Shown: positions 43,579 to 53,551, numbered from the stretch's first letter. The stretch is 64,000 nucleotides of DNA from Rhodoferax sp. (GCF_018780565.1 NZ_JADMJN010000002.1:62001-126000), one strand, 5' to 3'. The notes: generated by a model not told the origin, from the letters alone. Translations and numbers: made by a program.

Positions 43579-44495
43579 GCAACGCGATGAAACTTGCATT
43601 GGGGCCTTTGCTGTACTACTGGCAGCGCGACGCGGTGATGCGCTTCTACGATGCCATCGCGGCTTCGCCCGTGGACATCGTGTACCTGGGTGAGACCGTG
43701 TGCTCGCGCCGCCACGAGTTGCGCCTGGCGGACTGGCTCAGCATTGCAGGGCGTTTGCGTGATGCCGGCAAAGAGGTGGTGTTGTCCACACAGGTCTTGA
43801 TCGAGTCGGGCGCCGATGTCACGGTGCTGCACAAGATTGCCGCCAATGGTGAGTTCATGGTTGAGGCCAATGATATGGGGGCCGTTCGTTGTCTGGAGGG
43901 GAAGGCTGCATTTGTGGCCGGACCCCATCTGAATATCTACAACCTGCCGACGCTGCAATGGATGGCGGCTCTGGGGCTGCAGCGTTGGGTGATGCCGCTG
44001 GAGATGGGGCGTGACGATCTGGCGATTCTGCAGCAGGGGCGACCTGCGGGTGTCCAGACCGAGGTCTTCGTATATGGGCGCATGCCGCTGGCGTTTTCCG
44101 CGCGCTGCTTCACCGCGCGTCATCGCAATTTGCCCAAGGATGATTGCCAATTCAGCTGCCTGGAACACCCCGATGGCTTGACCATGCAAACCCGCGAGGG
44201 CGAGGCCTTTCTGGTCCTGAACGGCACGCAGACTCAATCGGCCAAGGTCTACAACCTGCTGCCTGAACTGCAAGCCATGCGGGACATGGGTGTGGATGTG
44301 GTGCGCATCAGTCCGCAGTCTTTGCACACGCCCGAGATTGTGGGTTTCTTCCATGGGGTGATGGCGCATCAACTGTCGGTGGCGGATGCCATGCAGGCGC
44401 TGGAGAAGTTGATGCCAGAGCAGGCCTGCAACGGCTATTGGTACGGCAAGCCGGGGCTGGAGCAGCGGGCAGCCGCGTTTGAGCCCGCTCTCTGA
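43575..44495 (+). CDS. ubiV: Oxygen-independent ubiquinone hydroxylase subunit UbiV (U32 peptidase family)
   Basis: A 306-residue partner of UbiU. The start ATG 43575 overlaps the ubiU stop by four bases. Iron-sulfur ligand cysteines match UbiV: ETVCSRRHEL near the N terminus, then SARCFTARHRNLPKDDC and QFSCLEHP. The segments LSTQVLIESGADV and GPHLNIYNLPTLQWM are typical. Co-translation fits a heterodimer. Confidence 0.95.
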   Translation: MSNAMKLALGPLLYYWQRDAVMRFYDAIAASPVDIVYLGETVCSRRHELRLADWLSIAGRLRDAGKEVVLSTQVLIESGADVTVLHKIAANGEFMVEANDMGAVRCLEGKAAFVAGPHLNIYNLPTLQWMAALGLQRWVMPLEMGRDDLAILQQGRPAGVQTEVFVYGRMPLAFSARCFTARHRNLPKDDCQFSCLEHPDGLTMQTREGEAFLVLNGTQTQSAKVYNLLPELQAMRDMGVDVVRISPQSLHTPEIVGFFHGVMAHQLSVADAMQALEKLMPEQACNGYWYGKPGLEQRAAAFEPAL

Positions 44496-44520
44496 CGGCC
44501 ACGAGCGCAAGGAGTTCACC

Positions 44521-44994
44521 ATGCATGCAAATCCATTCCTGTTACCTGCGCCTGTGGGGCACGTGCTGGCCCGTCTGCCCGCCTACCCAGGCTCGCTGCT
44601 GTTTGTGACCGGCTTGAATCTGGCCCTGGCCAGGAACCTGGCGCCGGATGTGACGCAACTCTTGCAGGGCAAGAAACTCCGGCTGCGCGTGATGGATGCG
44701 CAGTTGACGTTTGACTTCCAGTGGCTCAAGGGGCGGTTTGTGGCGTGCCAGCACAAGGGCGATGCCGATCTGAAAATCAGCGCCAGTGCCCACGATTTCA
44801 TGTTGCTGGCACGGCGCCAGGAAGATCCCGATACGCTCTTCTTCAGTCGTCGCCTCTCGATGGAGGGGGACACCGAGCTGGGTCTGCTGGTGAAAAATAC
44901 GCTCGATGCCATTGAGTTGCCGCTGCTGGATATGGAGCAGTTCAAGCCCCTGCAGTTGCTGGCGCGGATCAGGGCGCGCATGGCGCATCGCTGA
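44521..44994 (+). CDS. ubiT: Ubiquinone accessory factor UbiT (SCP2 lipid-binding domain)
   Basis: A 157-residue protein with an SCP2 sterol-carrier fold (FDFQWLKGRFVACQ, ADLKISASAHDFMLLARRQE, RLSMEGDTELGLLVKNTLDA). UbiT binds the hydrophobic ubiquinone intermediates for the anaerobic pathway, as UbiJ does in the aerobic one. AAGGAG stands eight bases before the ATG. The gap to ubiV is 25 bases. Confidence 0.93.
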   Translation: MHANPFLLPAPVGHVLARLPAYPGSLLFVTGLNLALARNLAPDVTQLLQGKKLRLRVMDAQLTFDFQWLKGRFVACQHKGDADLKISASAHDFMLLARRQEDPDTLFFSRRLSMEGDTELGLLVKNTLDAIELPLLDMEQFKPLQLLARIRARMAHR

Positions 44995-45007
44995 GGGGCA
45001 TTGGAGC

Positions 45008-45421
45008 ATGGCCATGCACGCTGTCGAACCCAATCTTCCGCTGGTCTATTCCTGCTCGGGCTGTTCCAGCGCGGCGCAGCTGGCCAACCATGTTGCCCTG
45101 CAACTGGACCGGCGGGGTGTGGCAGAGATGTCCTGCATTGCCGGTGTCGGCGGTGATGTGCCGTACTTATTGAAGATTGCCCATGCCGGTCGCCCGATCA
45201 TCGCGCTGGACGGCTGCCCGCTGGTGTGCGTCAAGAGCTGCCTGTCCCGTCACGGCATAGAGGCTGATCGACACTACCAGCTGAACCAGTACGGCGTCAA
45301 AAAGCGCTTCCACGCCGACTTCGACCTGGCTCAGGCCGAGACGGTGATTGCGCAGGTGATGGCCGATCTGCAAGCATCCGGCGAGACGGCTGCCCTGACC
45401 GCGCAGCGGCATTGCGGATAG
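45008..45421 (+). CDS. DGC-domain putative zinc-binding protein
   Basis: A 137-residue protein of the DGC family, named for its Asp-Gly-Cys motif, seen here as ALDGCPLVCVKSC. Further cysteines are YSCSGCSSAAQL near the N terminus and EMSCIAGVGGD. The pattern suggests zinc or another metal bound by cysteine pairs. The family occurs beside anaerobic respiration and redox genes, and its biochemical role is not known to me. It lies between ubiT (13-base gap) and ubiX (5-base gap), so it is clearly in the operon. The chosen start is ATG 45008; the frame upstream overlaps ubiT and is not homologous. Confidence 0.85.
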   Translation: MAMHAVEPNLPLVYSCSGCSSAAQLANHVALQLDRRGVAEMSCIAGVGGDVPYLLKIAHAGRPIIALDGCPLVCVKSCLSRHGIEADRHYQLNQYGVKKRFHADFDLAQAETVIAQVMADLQASGETAALTAQRHCG

Positions 45422-45426
45422 CGCCC

Positions 45427-46050
45427 ATGCATCTGGCCCAGACATTGCCACAGAAGCGAATCATTGTGGCCATCTCCGGCGCCAGTGGCGCTGTGTACGG
45501 TGTGCGCTTGTTGCAGGTGCTGCGTGAACTGGGCTGCGTACAAACGCATCTCACGGTGTCTGTCGCGGGGCTGTTGAATTTGCAGCAGGAGCTCGACATG
45601 GGTCGCGCTCAAGTCGAGGCGCTGGCCGATGTCGTGCATCCAGTGCACAACGTGGGTGCGGCCATTGCCAGTGGTTCTTTTGCCTGCGATGGCATGGTGG
45701 TGGCGCCGTGCTCCATGCGCACATTGGCCGCCGTGGCGCATGGCCTGTCTGACAACCTGATTGCGCGGGCTGCCGATGTGATGCTGAAAGAGCGCCGCCG
45801 CTTGATCCTGATGGTGCGCGAGACCCCGCTGAACCTGGCGCATCTGCGCAATATGACCAGTGTCACCGAGATGGGGGGCATCATTTTCCCGCCGGTACCA
45901 GGCTTCTACCACCGTCCGCAAACCCTGGAGGAGATGATCGACCATACCGTCAGCCGTGTGGTCGATATGCTGGGGCTGCCCCAGGTGGATGCGCCACGCT
46001 GGAACGGCCTTCAGGCGGTCGCCCAGACCTCCGCTCAGCCCCCCGGCTAG
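45427..46050 (+). CDS. ubiX: Flavin prenyltransferase UbiX
   Basis: A 207-residue flavoprotein that attaches a dimethylallyl group to FMN to make prenylated FMN, the cofactor of UbiD. VAISGASGAVYGVRLL is the FMN-binding N terminus; VVAPCSMRTLAAVAHG, LNLAHLRNMTSVTEMGG and PPVPGFYHRPQTLEEM are family signatures. ATG 45427 is preferred to an in-frame TTG at 45412. Six bases separate it from ubiD, which uses its product. Confidence 0.96.
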   Translation: MHLAQTLPQKRIIVAISGASGAVYGVRLLQVLRELGCVQTHLTVSVAGLLNLQQELDMGRAQVEALADVVHPVHNVGAAIASGSFACDGMVVAPCSMRTLAAVAHGLSDNLIARAADVMLKERRRLILMVRETPLNLAHLRNMTSVTEMGGIIFPPVPGFYHRPQTLEEMIDHTVSRVVDMLGLPQVDAPRWNGLQAVAQTSAQPPG

Positions 46051-46056
46051 CGTGCC

Positions 46057-47541
46057 ATGGCGTACCGTGACCTGCGGGAATTTATCGCTCAACTGGAGCA
46101 GTTGGGTGAGCTGAAGCGGGTCAGCGCTGCGGTTTCGCCCTACCTTGAGATGACCGCCTTGTGTGACCGCTCCCTGCGGGCCGGTGGCCCCGCCCTGTTG
46201 TTTGAAAACCCGACTGGCCAGCGCATGCCGGTGCTGGGCAACCTGTTTGGCACCACGCGCCGCGTCGCTTTGGGCATGGGGGTGGCAGATGTGAGCGAGG
46301 TGCGCAAGTTTGGCCATGTGCTGGCCATGCTCAAGGAGCCCGAGGCACCCAAAGGCTTCAAAGACCTGATGGGCCTGAGCGGCATGCTCAAAACGCTGTG
46401 GAACATGGCGCCCAGGGAGCTGCGCGGTGCTGCCTGCCAGGATGTGGTGTGGGAAGGTGTCGACGTGGATTTGGCCCGGCTGCCAGTGCAGCATTGCTGG
46501 CCCGGTGATGTGGCGCCGCTGATCACCTGGGGCTTGGTCATTACCAAGGGGCCGCACAAGGAACGGCAAAATCTGGGCATCTATCGGCAGCAAGTGCTGG
46601 CGCACAACAAGGTCATCATGCGCTGGTTGCCGCACCGCGGCGGCGCACTGGATTTCAAGGAGCATGGCGCCCAGAATCCTGGCCAACCCTATCCGGTGTG
46701 TGTGGCGCTGGGCGCGGACCCGGCCACCATTCTGGGCGCAGTGACGCCAGTGCCCGACAGCCTGTCCGAGTACCAGTTTGCCGGCTTGCTGCGCGGCAGT
46801 CGAACCGAACTGGTGAAGGCCGTGGGCAGCGAATTGAGAGTGCCCGCGTCGGCCGAGATTGTGCTGGAAGGCCACATCTACCCGGATGCCCGGCACATCA
46901 GCGGTTTCGAACATGCGCTGGAAGGCCCGTACGGTGATCACACCGGCTACTACAACGAGAAGGCGGAGTTTCCGGTACTCACCATCGACCGCATCACGCT
47001 CAAACGCGAGCCCATTTACCACTCCACCTACACGGGCAAGCCGCCGGATGAGCCCGCCATGCTCGGCCTGGCTTTGAACGAATTGTTTGTGCCGCTCTTG
47101 CAGCGCCAGTACCCCGAGATCACCGACTTCTATTTGCCGCCGGAGGGCTGCAGTTACCGCATGGCGGTGGTGAGCATCAAGAAGTCATATCCGGGTCATG
47201 CACGGCGCATCATGTTTGGCATCTGGAGCTTCTTGCGTCAGTTCATGTACACCAAGTTCATCGTGGTGGTGGACGAAGACATCAACATCCGCGACTGGGC
47301 GGACGTGATCTGGGCTGTCACCACCCGCATGGACCCCACACGCGACACCCTGCTGGTGGACAGCACGCCCATCGACTACCTGGACTTCGCCTCGCCAGTC
47401 AGCGGCCTGGGCAGCAAGATGGGACTGGACGCCACCAACAAATGGCCGGGCGAAACCAGCCGCGAATGGGGTCGCACCATGGCGATGAGTCCGGATGTCA
47501 CTGCCAGGATGGAGCTGGTCTGGCGGACCTTGGGTCTTTAG
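46057..47541 (+). CDS. ubiD: 4-hydroxy-3-polyprenylbenzoate decarboxylase UbiD
   Basis: A 494-residue prenylated-FMN-dependent decarboxylase that removes the carboxyl group from 3-polyprenyl-4-hydroxybenzoate. [19 protein letters not shown] and HRGGALDF form the cofactor and metal site; [13 protein letters not shown] and [15 protein letters not shown] are diagnostic. Last gene of the DUF2249-ubiUVT-DGC-ubiX-ubiD operon. It converges on the chemoreceptor gene with 13 bases between stops. Confidence 0.97.
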   Translation: MAYRDLREFIAQLEQLGELKRVSAAVSPYLEMTALCDRSLRAGGPALLFENPTGQRMPVLGNLFGTTRRVALGMGVADVSEVRKFGHVLAMLKEPEAPKGFKDLMGLSGMLKTLWNMAPRELRGAACQDVVWEGVDVDLARLPVQHCWPGDVAPLITWGLVITKGPHKERQNLGIYRQQVLAHNKVIMRWLPHRGGALDFKEHGAQNPGQPYPVCVALGADPATILGAVTPVPDSLSEYQFAGLLRGSRTELVKAVGSELRVPASAEIVLEGHIYPDARHISGFEHALEGPYGDHTGYYNEKAEFPVLTIDRITLKREPIYHSTYTGKPPDEPAMLGLALNELFVPLLQRQYPEITDFYLPPEGCSYRMAVVSIKKSYPGHARRIMFGIWSFLRQFMYTKFIVVVDEDINIRDWADVIWAVTTRMDPTRDTLLVDSTPIDYLDFASPVSGLGSKMGLDATNKWPGETSREWGRTMAMSPDVTARMELVWRTLGL

Positions 47542-47554
47542 GGGGGAGTTAGCT

Positions 47555-49153
47555 TCACGCGACGACAAAGCGTGCAATTTCGTCCGTGAGCTTGTCGGCC
47601 TGCTCGCTGAGCGAGGCGGATGCCGCGCTGGTTTCTTCCACCAGGGCTGCGTTCTGCTGGGTGTGGGCGTCCAGCTGATGGATCGCGGTGACCACTTCCT
47701 TCACGCCTGCGGATTGCTCGCGTGCAGCATTGGCAATTTCACCCAGGAACTGGTTGATCTTGTTGGCGTTATCCACCATCTCGGTCATGGTGCGTCCAGC
47801 GCCCTCCACCACCTGCGTGCCGGCCTCTACCTGCACCACGCTGGCAGAAATGAGGGCCTTGATTTCCCGGGCTGCCTCTGCACTGCGCTGGGCCAGGCTG
47901 CGCACTTCAGACGCCACCACGGCAAAACCACGCCCGGATTCGCCGGCGCGAGCCGCTTCCACCGCCGCATTGAGCGCCAGGATGTTGGTCTGGAAAGCGA
48001 TGCCATCGATGGTGCTGATGATGTCGTGGATCTTGGCCGACGAGGTGTGGATGCCATGCATGGTCTTCACAACCTCTGCAATGATTTCGCCGCCCTTTTC
48101 AGCCACGGCAGAGTTTTCATTGGCCACCACTGCTGCATCCTGGGTGCGCTGTGCTGTTTCGCCAACCTGGGCGCCAATCTGCTCGACAGCGGATGCCTGT
48201 TGTCCCAGGTTGGATGCGGCGTCTTCCGTTCTGGATGACAGGTCCAGACTGGCGCGGGATACCTCTGCGCTGGTCATGGCCAGTTCACGCGCCGAGTGGC
48301 GGACCCTTCGGATCAGGTCGTGCATGGAGTCATAGACTTTGCTCAAGCCCACGATCAGCATGGCCGGCTCATCAGCCCCCCAGGGTTGAATGGGTTTGTT
48401 GCGCAGGTCGCCGGTGCTCAACTCATCCAGATGGCGACTGACCAATGCCAATCCCCCCTGATTCACCTTGTAAAAGGCAATGAAGACATACCCCGCAATC
48501 AGCAGGGCGGCCGATATCAGGGCCGCAGCCAGCCAGGTGCGCTGTATTTGCTCGGCACGCAGGTCGTCCACGTAAATGCCAGAGCCAACCACCCATCCCC
48601 AGGGCTCAAAGCCCTTGACGTACGAAACCTTGTCTACCGGCTTGTCGAAACCCGGCTTGGGCCACTGGTAAGGGACAAAACCGGCGCCATTGCGGCGAAC
48701 CATGTCCACAAAGCCATTGAACAGCGCAAAGCCGTTGGGGTCCTTCATGTCGCCGACATCTTTGCCGTTCAATTCCGGCTTGATCGGATGCATGACGACT
48801 TTGGGCGCCATGTCGTTGATCCAGAAATACTCCACGCTGTTGTAGCGGAGTTGGGAGATTGACTGCTTGGCCAGCGCTTGTGCGTCTTCACGGCTCAGCT
48901 TGTCACTCGCTTCGCGACTGTGGGCCCAGGCGATGACGCCATGCGCTATTTCCACGTGTTGCCGGGTGGAATTCATTCGCTCCTGCATCGCGTTGTTGGT
49001 TTGACTGATCAAGAGCCAACCCACAAGGGACAGCAGCGGGACCAGAAATGCGACGGTGATGAGCACGGCTTTCGCTTTGAAGCCCAGGTTGCGCATCAGG
49101 ATAACGCCGGGGGTCCATATGCCATGAGCCTGGATGGGGGATTTGATGTTCAT
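47555..49153 (-). CDS. Methyl-accepting chemotaxis protein with periplasmic Cache sensor
   Basis: A 532-residue chemoreceptor: membrane segment about 30-52, a periplasmic single Cache domain (about 55-205; [44 protein letters not shown]), a second membrane segment (about 208-230), HAMP and the signalling hairpin ([38 protein letters not shown]). The ATG at 49153 lacks a clear ribosome site; an ATG at 49096 (MRNLGFKAK) is the alternative and would place the membrane segment nearer the N terminus. Confidence 0.92.
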   Translation of the reverse strand: MNIKSPIQAHGIWTPGVILMRNLGFKAKAVLITVAFLVPLLSLVGWLLISQTNNAMQERMNSTRQHVEIAHGVIAWAHSREASDKLSREDAQALAKQSISQLRYNSVEYFWINDMAPKVVMHPIKPELNGKDVGDMKDPNGFALFNGFVDMVRRNGAGFVPYQWPKPGFDKPVDKVSYVKGFEPWGWVVGSGIYVDDLRAEQIQRTWLAAALISAALLIAGYVFIAFYKVNQGGLALVSRHLDELSTGDLRNKPIQPWGADEPAMLIVGLSKVYDSMHDLIRRVRHSARELAMTSAEVSRASLDLSSRTEDAASNLGQQASAVEQIGAQVGETAQRTQDAAVVANENSAVAEKGGEIIAEVVKTMHGIHTSSAKIHDIISTIDGIAFQTNILALNAAVEAARAGESGRGFAVVASEVRSLAQRSAEAAREIKALISASVVQVEAGTQVVEGAGRTMTEMVDNANKINQFLGEIANAAREQSAGVKEVVTAIHQLDAHTQQNAALVEETSAASASLSEQADKLTDEIARFVVA

Positions 49154-49213
49154 GTTTTATTATTACAATTTGTAACTAATTTAGCACTTCAGCAATTCAG
49201 TTTACTGACAAAT

Positions 49214-49603
49214 TCATCGGAACTTGAGCACACGGGTCATTTCAACCTGCAATTGTTCAATATCGATGGGTTTCGCGACATAGCCATCGGCACCGGCGGC
49301 AATGAATCGCTCTCTGTCTCCGGGAAGGTCATGGGCGGTCGCCATGACGATGGGCATATGTTTGCCACTGGTCCGCTCGCCATCCCGAATGGAGGCAAGT
49401 GCCTGCATGCCATCCATGTGGGGCATCGAGACATCCATCAGGATCAAATCGAAATCGCGCTGGGCCAGACAGCGAATGGCCTTCTCCCCGTCGGCCACAA
49501 CCACGCCACGGTGCCCCAAATGCACCAAAGCAGCGATCGCAACTCTTTGGTTGATGGGGTTGTCCTCGGCGACGAGCACCTGTAAAACATGGCGGATACT
49601 CAT
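49214..49603 (-). CDS. Single-domain response regulator left after loss of a kinase core
   Basis: A 129-residue receiver of the hybrid-kinase type: VLVAEDNPINQRVAIAALV, acceptor Asp in LILMDVSMPHMDGMQAL, Thr in MATAHDLPG and Lys in YVAKPIDIEQL. ATG 49603 starts one base after the stop of the truncated kinase at 49605. The bases just before it still read as the degraded LRTPMNA stretch of an H box, so this receiver was most likely the C-terminal domain of that kinase before an internal deletion. It may now take phosphate from another kinase. Confidence 0.85.
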   Translation of the reverse strand: MSIRHVLQVLVAEDNPINQRVAIAALVHLGHRGVVVADGEKAIRCLAQRDFDLILMDVSMPHMDGMQALASIRDGERTSGKHMPIVMATAHDLPGDRERFIAAGADGYVAKPIDIEQLQVEMTRVLKFR

Positions 49604-49604
49604 T

Positions 49605-51590
49605 TCACTCTCGGCTTTCATCGGCGTGCAGCCCGTGGCGCATGCGGGACAGAGGCTCGGACTTGGCCTGATTGGCGCGCTCGGCCTCGTCACGGGCGCA
49701 GATCAGGGCCTGTTCGGTTTGCTTGATTCGGGTGATGTCCTGCACCATGCCTCGTGACATGAGCGGTTTGCCTGCAGCGTCGAAGTCTGACGTGCATTTT
49801 TCGTGCACCCATTTGACGCGTCCGTCGTTCATGAGCAAGCGATGGGATATTTCATACGGTGTTCGGTTGACCAGTGAGTCCGAATAGGCCTGATTCACCG
49901 CATCACGGTCATCCGGGTGGATCGCGTTGAGGAATATTTCGTAACTGGCGTCAACCTGTTCCGGGTCGATCTCGAACATGCGGAATATTTCGTCTGACCA
50001 TGTCAGTTCCCCAGTGAGCAGATCCAGAGCCCAGTTGCCGATGTGCGCCATATCCTGCGCCTCGCTAAGGCGATCTTTGGCTGCGAGCAAGGCTTGCTCA
50101 ACCCGCTTGCGGTCGGTGATGTCGTGCAGGATGATCAGGTGAGTCTTGGCCAAGCCGTCCTCAAAGGCCGACGCGCTGGCCAGGCAGGTGCGTATTTCGC
50201 CATTTTTGCAGCGGATGTCTATTTCCATCGGCGTGAAAGCCTGATTGCTGCGCATCGCTTCTTCCATGTTCTGGGCCCATTTGGCGGCGACCCACTGCCG
50301 GTATTGCGGGTCAGGATAGGCGCGTGGCCACCATGCTTCCAGCGTCGGAATGTCGGTCAGGGTGTAGCCCAGTGTCTGGATGAATGCGCGGTTGAGATAA
50401 GTGATGTTGCCATGCTCGTCGTTGATTGCAAGCGGCACGGGCGAGGCGGCGATGATGGTGCTGTAGCGTTCATCGCTTTGCTTGAGGGCCTGCGCACGTT
50501 GCGCCAGAGTTGCCAGCAAACGATTGAAGCTTCCGATCAATGTGCCGATCTCGTCCTGGCTGGACACCGGCAATGCATGCGGGGCCTGATTGATATCCCT
50601 ATCCGACAGGGCTTTGATCGTGTTGATGGCATCCAGCATGGGAGAGAACTGGCGTCTCAGCATCCACCAGGTCAGGGCACCGGCCAGCACAGTGAGAAGC
50701 AGTGTGGCCAGCAGCATGCGCTGTTGCATGGCGTGTATCGGGGCGAATGCTTCCGATGTGGGCAAGGTGGCCCCCATGATCCAGTTTGCACTGGGGATTT
50801 TTCTTCCGGAACCCAGGACTTCCACGCCAAACGGGTTGACGTAAACGGAAGAGCCTTCGTAGCCGTCAATGTAGCGGTCCAGCGCGGGATTGATGCCGGG
50901 ATCCGGAAAAGGCTGCATGACCCGCTTCTTGTCGGTTGACGTGATGATCAGCCGGTGCTGGGCCGAGACCAGAAAATACCCGCCGTTTGTTCCGTATTTG
51001 TTGTCGGTAATCCGGTCCAGAAAACTGGACTTGCCCAGGTCGGTGACGCCAGACACGGATCCGATCACTTTGCCACGGGTGTCGCGTATCGGTATGCCTA
51101 TGGCGAACAGGGGGGGCTGCGTCTGCTTGCCGATGACGGGGCGACCAATCGTCGATTTCCCCTGGGTGAGCGCGGCAAGGATATGGTCCCGGTCCATGTA
51201 GTTGACGCCGATCCGTTCGGCCGAGTGCGGCAGTGAAGCGACGGCTATGCCGTCAGTGCGGGTGACCCATACGCCAGCGTTGAACAGGGTGGGCAGCGAT
51301 GTGCGATCTTCCAGAAATGCCTGCAAGGCAGCGTCGTTGCCAAGAAGGGCTGGGGAGATTCTGTCGGCAACCTGCCTCAGCAATCCCAGCCGTTCCTGCA
51401 GTTCGCTATTGACCTCCTCGGCGATGAACGTCACCGTCGAGAGTTGCTGTTCGCCCAGGAGGCGTTGCATATCTTCCTGCAACATCCGGCTGACGTAAAA
51501 CGAAAGCGACCAGATGCCGGATACAAATATGGCCAGCGTAAATAGCGTGATTCGGGTTTTAAGCGCCGACCGGGAGATATTCAAATCCAT
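49605..51590 (-). CDS. Truncated dCache-HAMP-PAS-PAS sensor kinase lacking the catalytic core
   Basis: A 661-residue protein with a membrane segment (about 12-33), a periplasmic double Cache sensor (about 36-290), a second membrane segment (about 295-315), HAMP, and two PAS domains (about 370-500 and 505-625). It then runs into an H box that has decayed: AKSEPLSRMRHGLHADESRE followed by a stop, where homologues have AKSEFLSRMSHELRTPMNA. Two bases are missing in the LRTP codons and the remaining HisKA and whole HATPase domain are absent. It can no longer act as a kinase but could still be expressed as a sensor. The input module is paralogous to those at 21997 and 61000. Confidence 0.88.
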   Translation of the reverse strand: MDLNISRSALKTRITLFTLAIFVSGIWSLSFYVSRMLQEDMQRLLGEQQLSTVTFIAEEVNSELQERLGLLRQVADRISPALLGNDAALQAFLEDRTSLPTLFNAGVWVTRTDGIAVASLPHSAERIGVNYMDRDHILAALTQGKSTIGRPVIGKQTQPPLFAIGIPIRDTRGKVIGSVSGVTDLGKSSFLDRITDNKYGTNGGYFLVSAQHRLIITSTDKKRVMQPFPDPGINPALDRYIDGYEGSSVYVNPFGVEVLGSGRKIPSANWIMGATLPTSEAFAPIHAMQQRMLLATLLLTVLAGALTWWMLRRQFSPMLDAINTIKALSDRDINQAPHALPVSSQDEIGTLIGSFNRLLATLAQRAQALKQSDERYSTIIAASPVPLAINDEHGNITYLNRAFIQTLGYTLTDIPTLEAWWPRAYPDPQYRQWVAAKWAQNMEEAMRSNQAFTPMEIDIRCKNGEIRTCLASASAFEDGLAKTHLIILHDITDRKRVEQALLAAKDRLSEAQDMAHIGNWALDLLTGELTWSDEIFRMFEIDPEQVDASYEIFLNAIHPDDRDAVNQAYSDSLVNRTPYEISHRLLMNDGRVKWVHEKCTSDFDAAGKPLMSRGMVQDITRIKQTEQALICARDEAERANQAKSEPLSRMRHGLHADESRE

Positions 51591-51823
51591 CGTAAAAGCC
51601 CACCCTTTGTCACTTTATATGCGAAAAACAGGGTGACTCCCAAGGCCGGCGCTTTGTCGGAGATCCCGGGTGCCTGTCGATGGGGTCGTTTGACCTGCAT
51701 CAACGAAAGATGCAATGGGCGCTCCGGACGGTCCCCAAGCGCGCCCAGGTGACAGCTGTGGGGGTTCGAGTTTGGCAGACTGACGTTCAGTGGCGGCTAT
51801 CGTCGCCTCTGCGAAAGGGACTC

Positions 51824-53098
51824 ATGGATTTCGAATACTCGCCCAAAGTACAGGCGCTGCGTCAGCGACTGGAGGATTTCATCGACCGCTATGTGCTGCC
51901 TTACAACGGCGCGTGGCATCACTCTGTGGCGCAAGGCATCTTTCCGCCGCCTTTCATGGAAGATCTCAAGGCGCTGGCGAAAGCCGAAGGTTTGTGGAAT
52001 CTGTTTTTGCCAGGCTTGCATGACGACGAACCCGGCGAGCGTTTGACCAACATGGAGTACGCGCCCCTGGCTGAGATCATGGGGCGTCTGCCCTGGGCTT
52101 CCGAGGTATTCAACTGCAGCGCGCCCGATACCGGCAATATGGAGCTCTTGCATTTGTTTGCCACCCCCGAGCAAAACCAGCAATGGCTGCGACCTTTGCT
52201 CGCCGGTGAGATGCGCTCGGCGTTTGCCATGTCCGAGCCGGACGTGGCCTCGTCCGACCCCACCAACCTGCAGACCTGTGTGCGCCATGAGGGCGGGCAG
52301 CTGGTGCTCAATGGCCGTAAATGGTTTATCACCGGCGCGGCCCACCCCGACTGCAAGCTGTTGATTGTGATGTGCCGCGGCGGCGAGGAAGGGACCGACA
52401 AGCACGCTCAGCACAGCATGGTGCTGGTGCCCATGGACACGCCGGGCGTCACGTTGGTGCGCAATATTCCGATCATGCAGCATCACTCGCCGGAAGGGCA
52501 TTGCGAGATTTTGTTCCGTGACGTGCGGGTGCCTTTGACGAATTTGCTGGGCCAGGAAGGCGCCGGTTTTGCCATGGCGCAGGCACGTCTGGGGCCGGGG
52601 CGCATTCACCACTGCATGCGCACCATTGGCCAGTGCGAACTGGCGCTGGCCCTCATGTGCGACCGTACGCTGGAGCGTCACGCCTTCGGCAAGTACCTGG
52701 CCGACTTTGCCAACGTGCAGGAGTGGATTGCCGAGTCGCGGCTGGAAATTGACCAGGCTCGCCTGCTGGTTTTGCGTGCCGCCTGGCGGCTGGACCAGGG
52801 TGAGCGCGCCCAGGCCAGGGTCGATGTGTCGGCCATCAAAGTGGTGGCGGCCCGCTTGCAGACGCGCGTGGTCAACCGGGCCATGCAGGTGTTCGGTGCC
52901 ATGGGTTTGTCGCCTGATACGCCCCTGGCTTATTTCTGGACCTGGGGCCGTGCCATGCATTTGCTGGATGGCCCGGATGAGGTGCACCTGCGCACGGTGG
53001 CCCGCCATGAGCTGGAGCATGCGCGCGAGATTCGCGGATCAACCTCGGCGTACTTCACCTTGCCCGATCAGTTGCTGGCCGAACCGCGGATCCGGTAG
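51824..53098 (+). CDS. Acyl-CoA dehydrogenase (ACAD11-like)
   Basis: A 424-residue FAD enzyme of fatty-acid or related acyl-CoA oxidation. ATG 51824 follows AAAGGGA. AFAMSEPDVASSDPTNLQT and GRKWFITGAAHPDCK are the FAD-binding middle domain, ARLGPGRIHHCMR starts the C-terminal helical domain, and QVFGAMGLSPDTPLA with DGPDEVHLRTVAR is the end that holds the catalytic Glu region. It resembles the ACAD10/11 group, whose substrates include hydroxy- and branched acyl-CoAs. It has no co-directional neighbour; the 233-bp upstream region holds no operator I can define. Confidence 0.93.
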   Translation: MDFEYSPKVQALRQRLEDFIDRYVLPYNGAWHHSVAQGIFPPPFMEDLKALAKAEGLWNLFLPGLHDDEPGERLTNMEYAPLAEIMGRLPWASEVFNCSAPDTGNMELLHLFATPEQNQQWLRPLLAGEMRSAFAMSEPDVASSDPTNLQTCVRHEGGQLVLNGRKWFITGAAHPDCKLLIVMCRGGEEGTDKHAQHSMVLVPMDTPGVTLVRNIPIMQHHSPEGHCEILFRDVRVPLTNLLGQEGAGFAMAQARLGPGRIHHCMRTIGQCELALALMCDRTLERHAFGKYLADFANVQEWIAESRLEIDQARLLVLRAAWRLDQGERAQARVDVSAIKVVAARLQTRVVNRAMQVFGAMGLSPDTPLAYFWTWGRAMHLLDGPDEVHLRTVARHELEHAREIRGSTSAYFTLPDQLLAEPRIR

Positions 53099-53122
53099 CA
53101 CGGGCTCAGCGAGCACCGTAGT

Positions 53123-53551
53123 TCAGGCGTTGGCACGTTTTTTAAGCCAGCGCATCAGGCCGCCCAGGTAGGGGATCTTTTCATACAACTCCTCGGCGGC
53201 ATCCCAGTAGTCGCGGTGCAGGATGATGCGGCCATCCGGATTGAGCATCAGGTGCGAGCCACCCAGCACCACCTGCTCGACGCCTTGATGAAAACGGCGA
53301 AAGCGAAAGCGAAACTCCCAGGTGAGAAAGCACTGATGCCCCTCGACGATACGGTGGGTGATGATGAAGCGCGGCGACTCCAGGCTCACATACATATGCC
53401 GGAAGATGCGCTGGATTTCTGCCAGACCACGCACATCATTGAACGGGTCCTTGAAGCGGGCATGGGCTGCATAGAGCGTGTCCAGCCTCTCCACGCTTTC
53501 GGGCGTGAGTTGCTCGAAAGCCTGCACGATGGAGTCAACGGTGTTTTTCAT
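53123..53551 (-). CDS. SnoaL/NTF2-like protein
   Basis: A 142-residue small alpha-beta cone protein (AHARFKDPFNDVRGLAEIQR, HQCFLTWEFRFRFRR, GRIILHRDYWDAAEELYEK). The fold is shared by ketosteroid isomerases and many proteins with unknown ligand. It is the last gene of the leftward lipid-modification operon and overlaps the SDR gene by four bases. The same small protein travels with SDR, cfa and DUF1365 genes in other proteobacteria, as far as I know; its role is undefined. Confidence 0.87.
   Translation of the reverse strand: MKNTVDSIVQAFEQLTPESVERLDTLYAAHARFKDPFNDVRGLAEIQRIFRHMYVSLESPRFIITHRIVEGHQCFLTWEFRFRFRRFHQGVEQVVLGGSHLMLNPDGRIILHRDYWDAAEELYEKIPYLGGLMRWLKKRANA

Noticed and set aside
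45331..47022. Long minus-strand reading frame opposite ubiX-ubiD
   Set aside because: It has low-complexity His/Gln-rich composition typical of antisense frames in GC-rich genes, while the plus strand encodes recognisable UbiX and UbiD.
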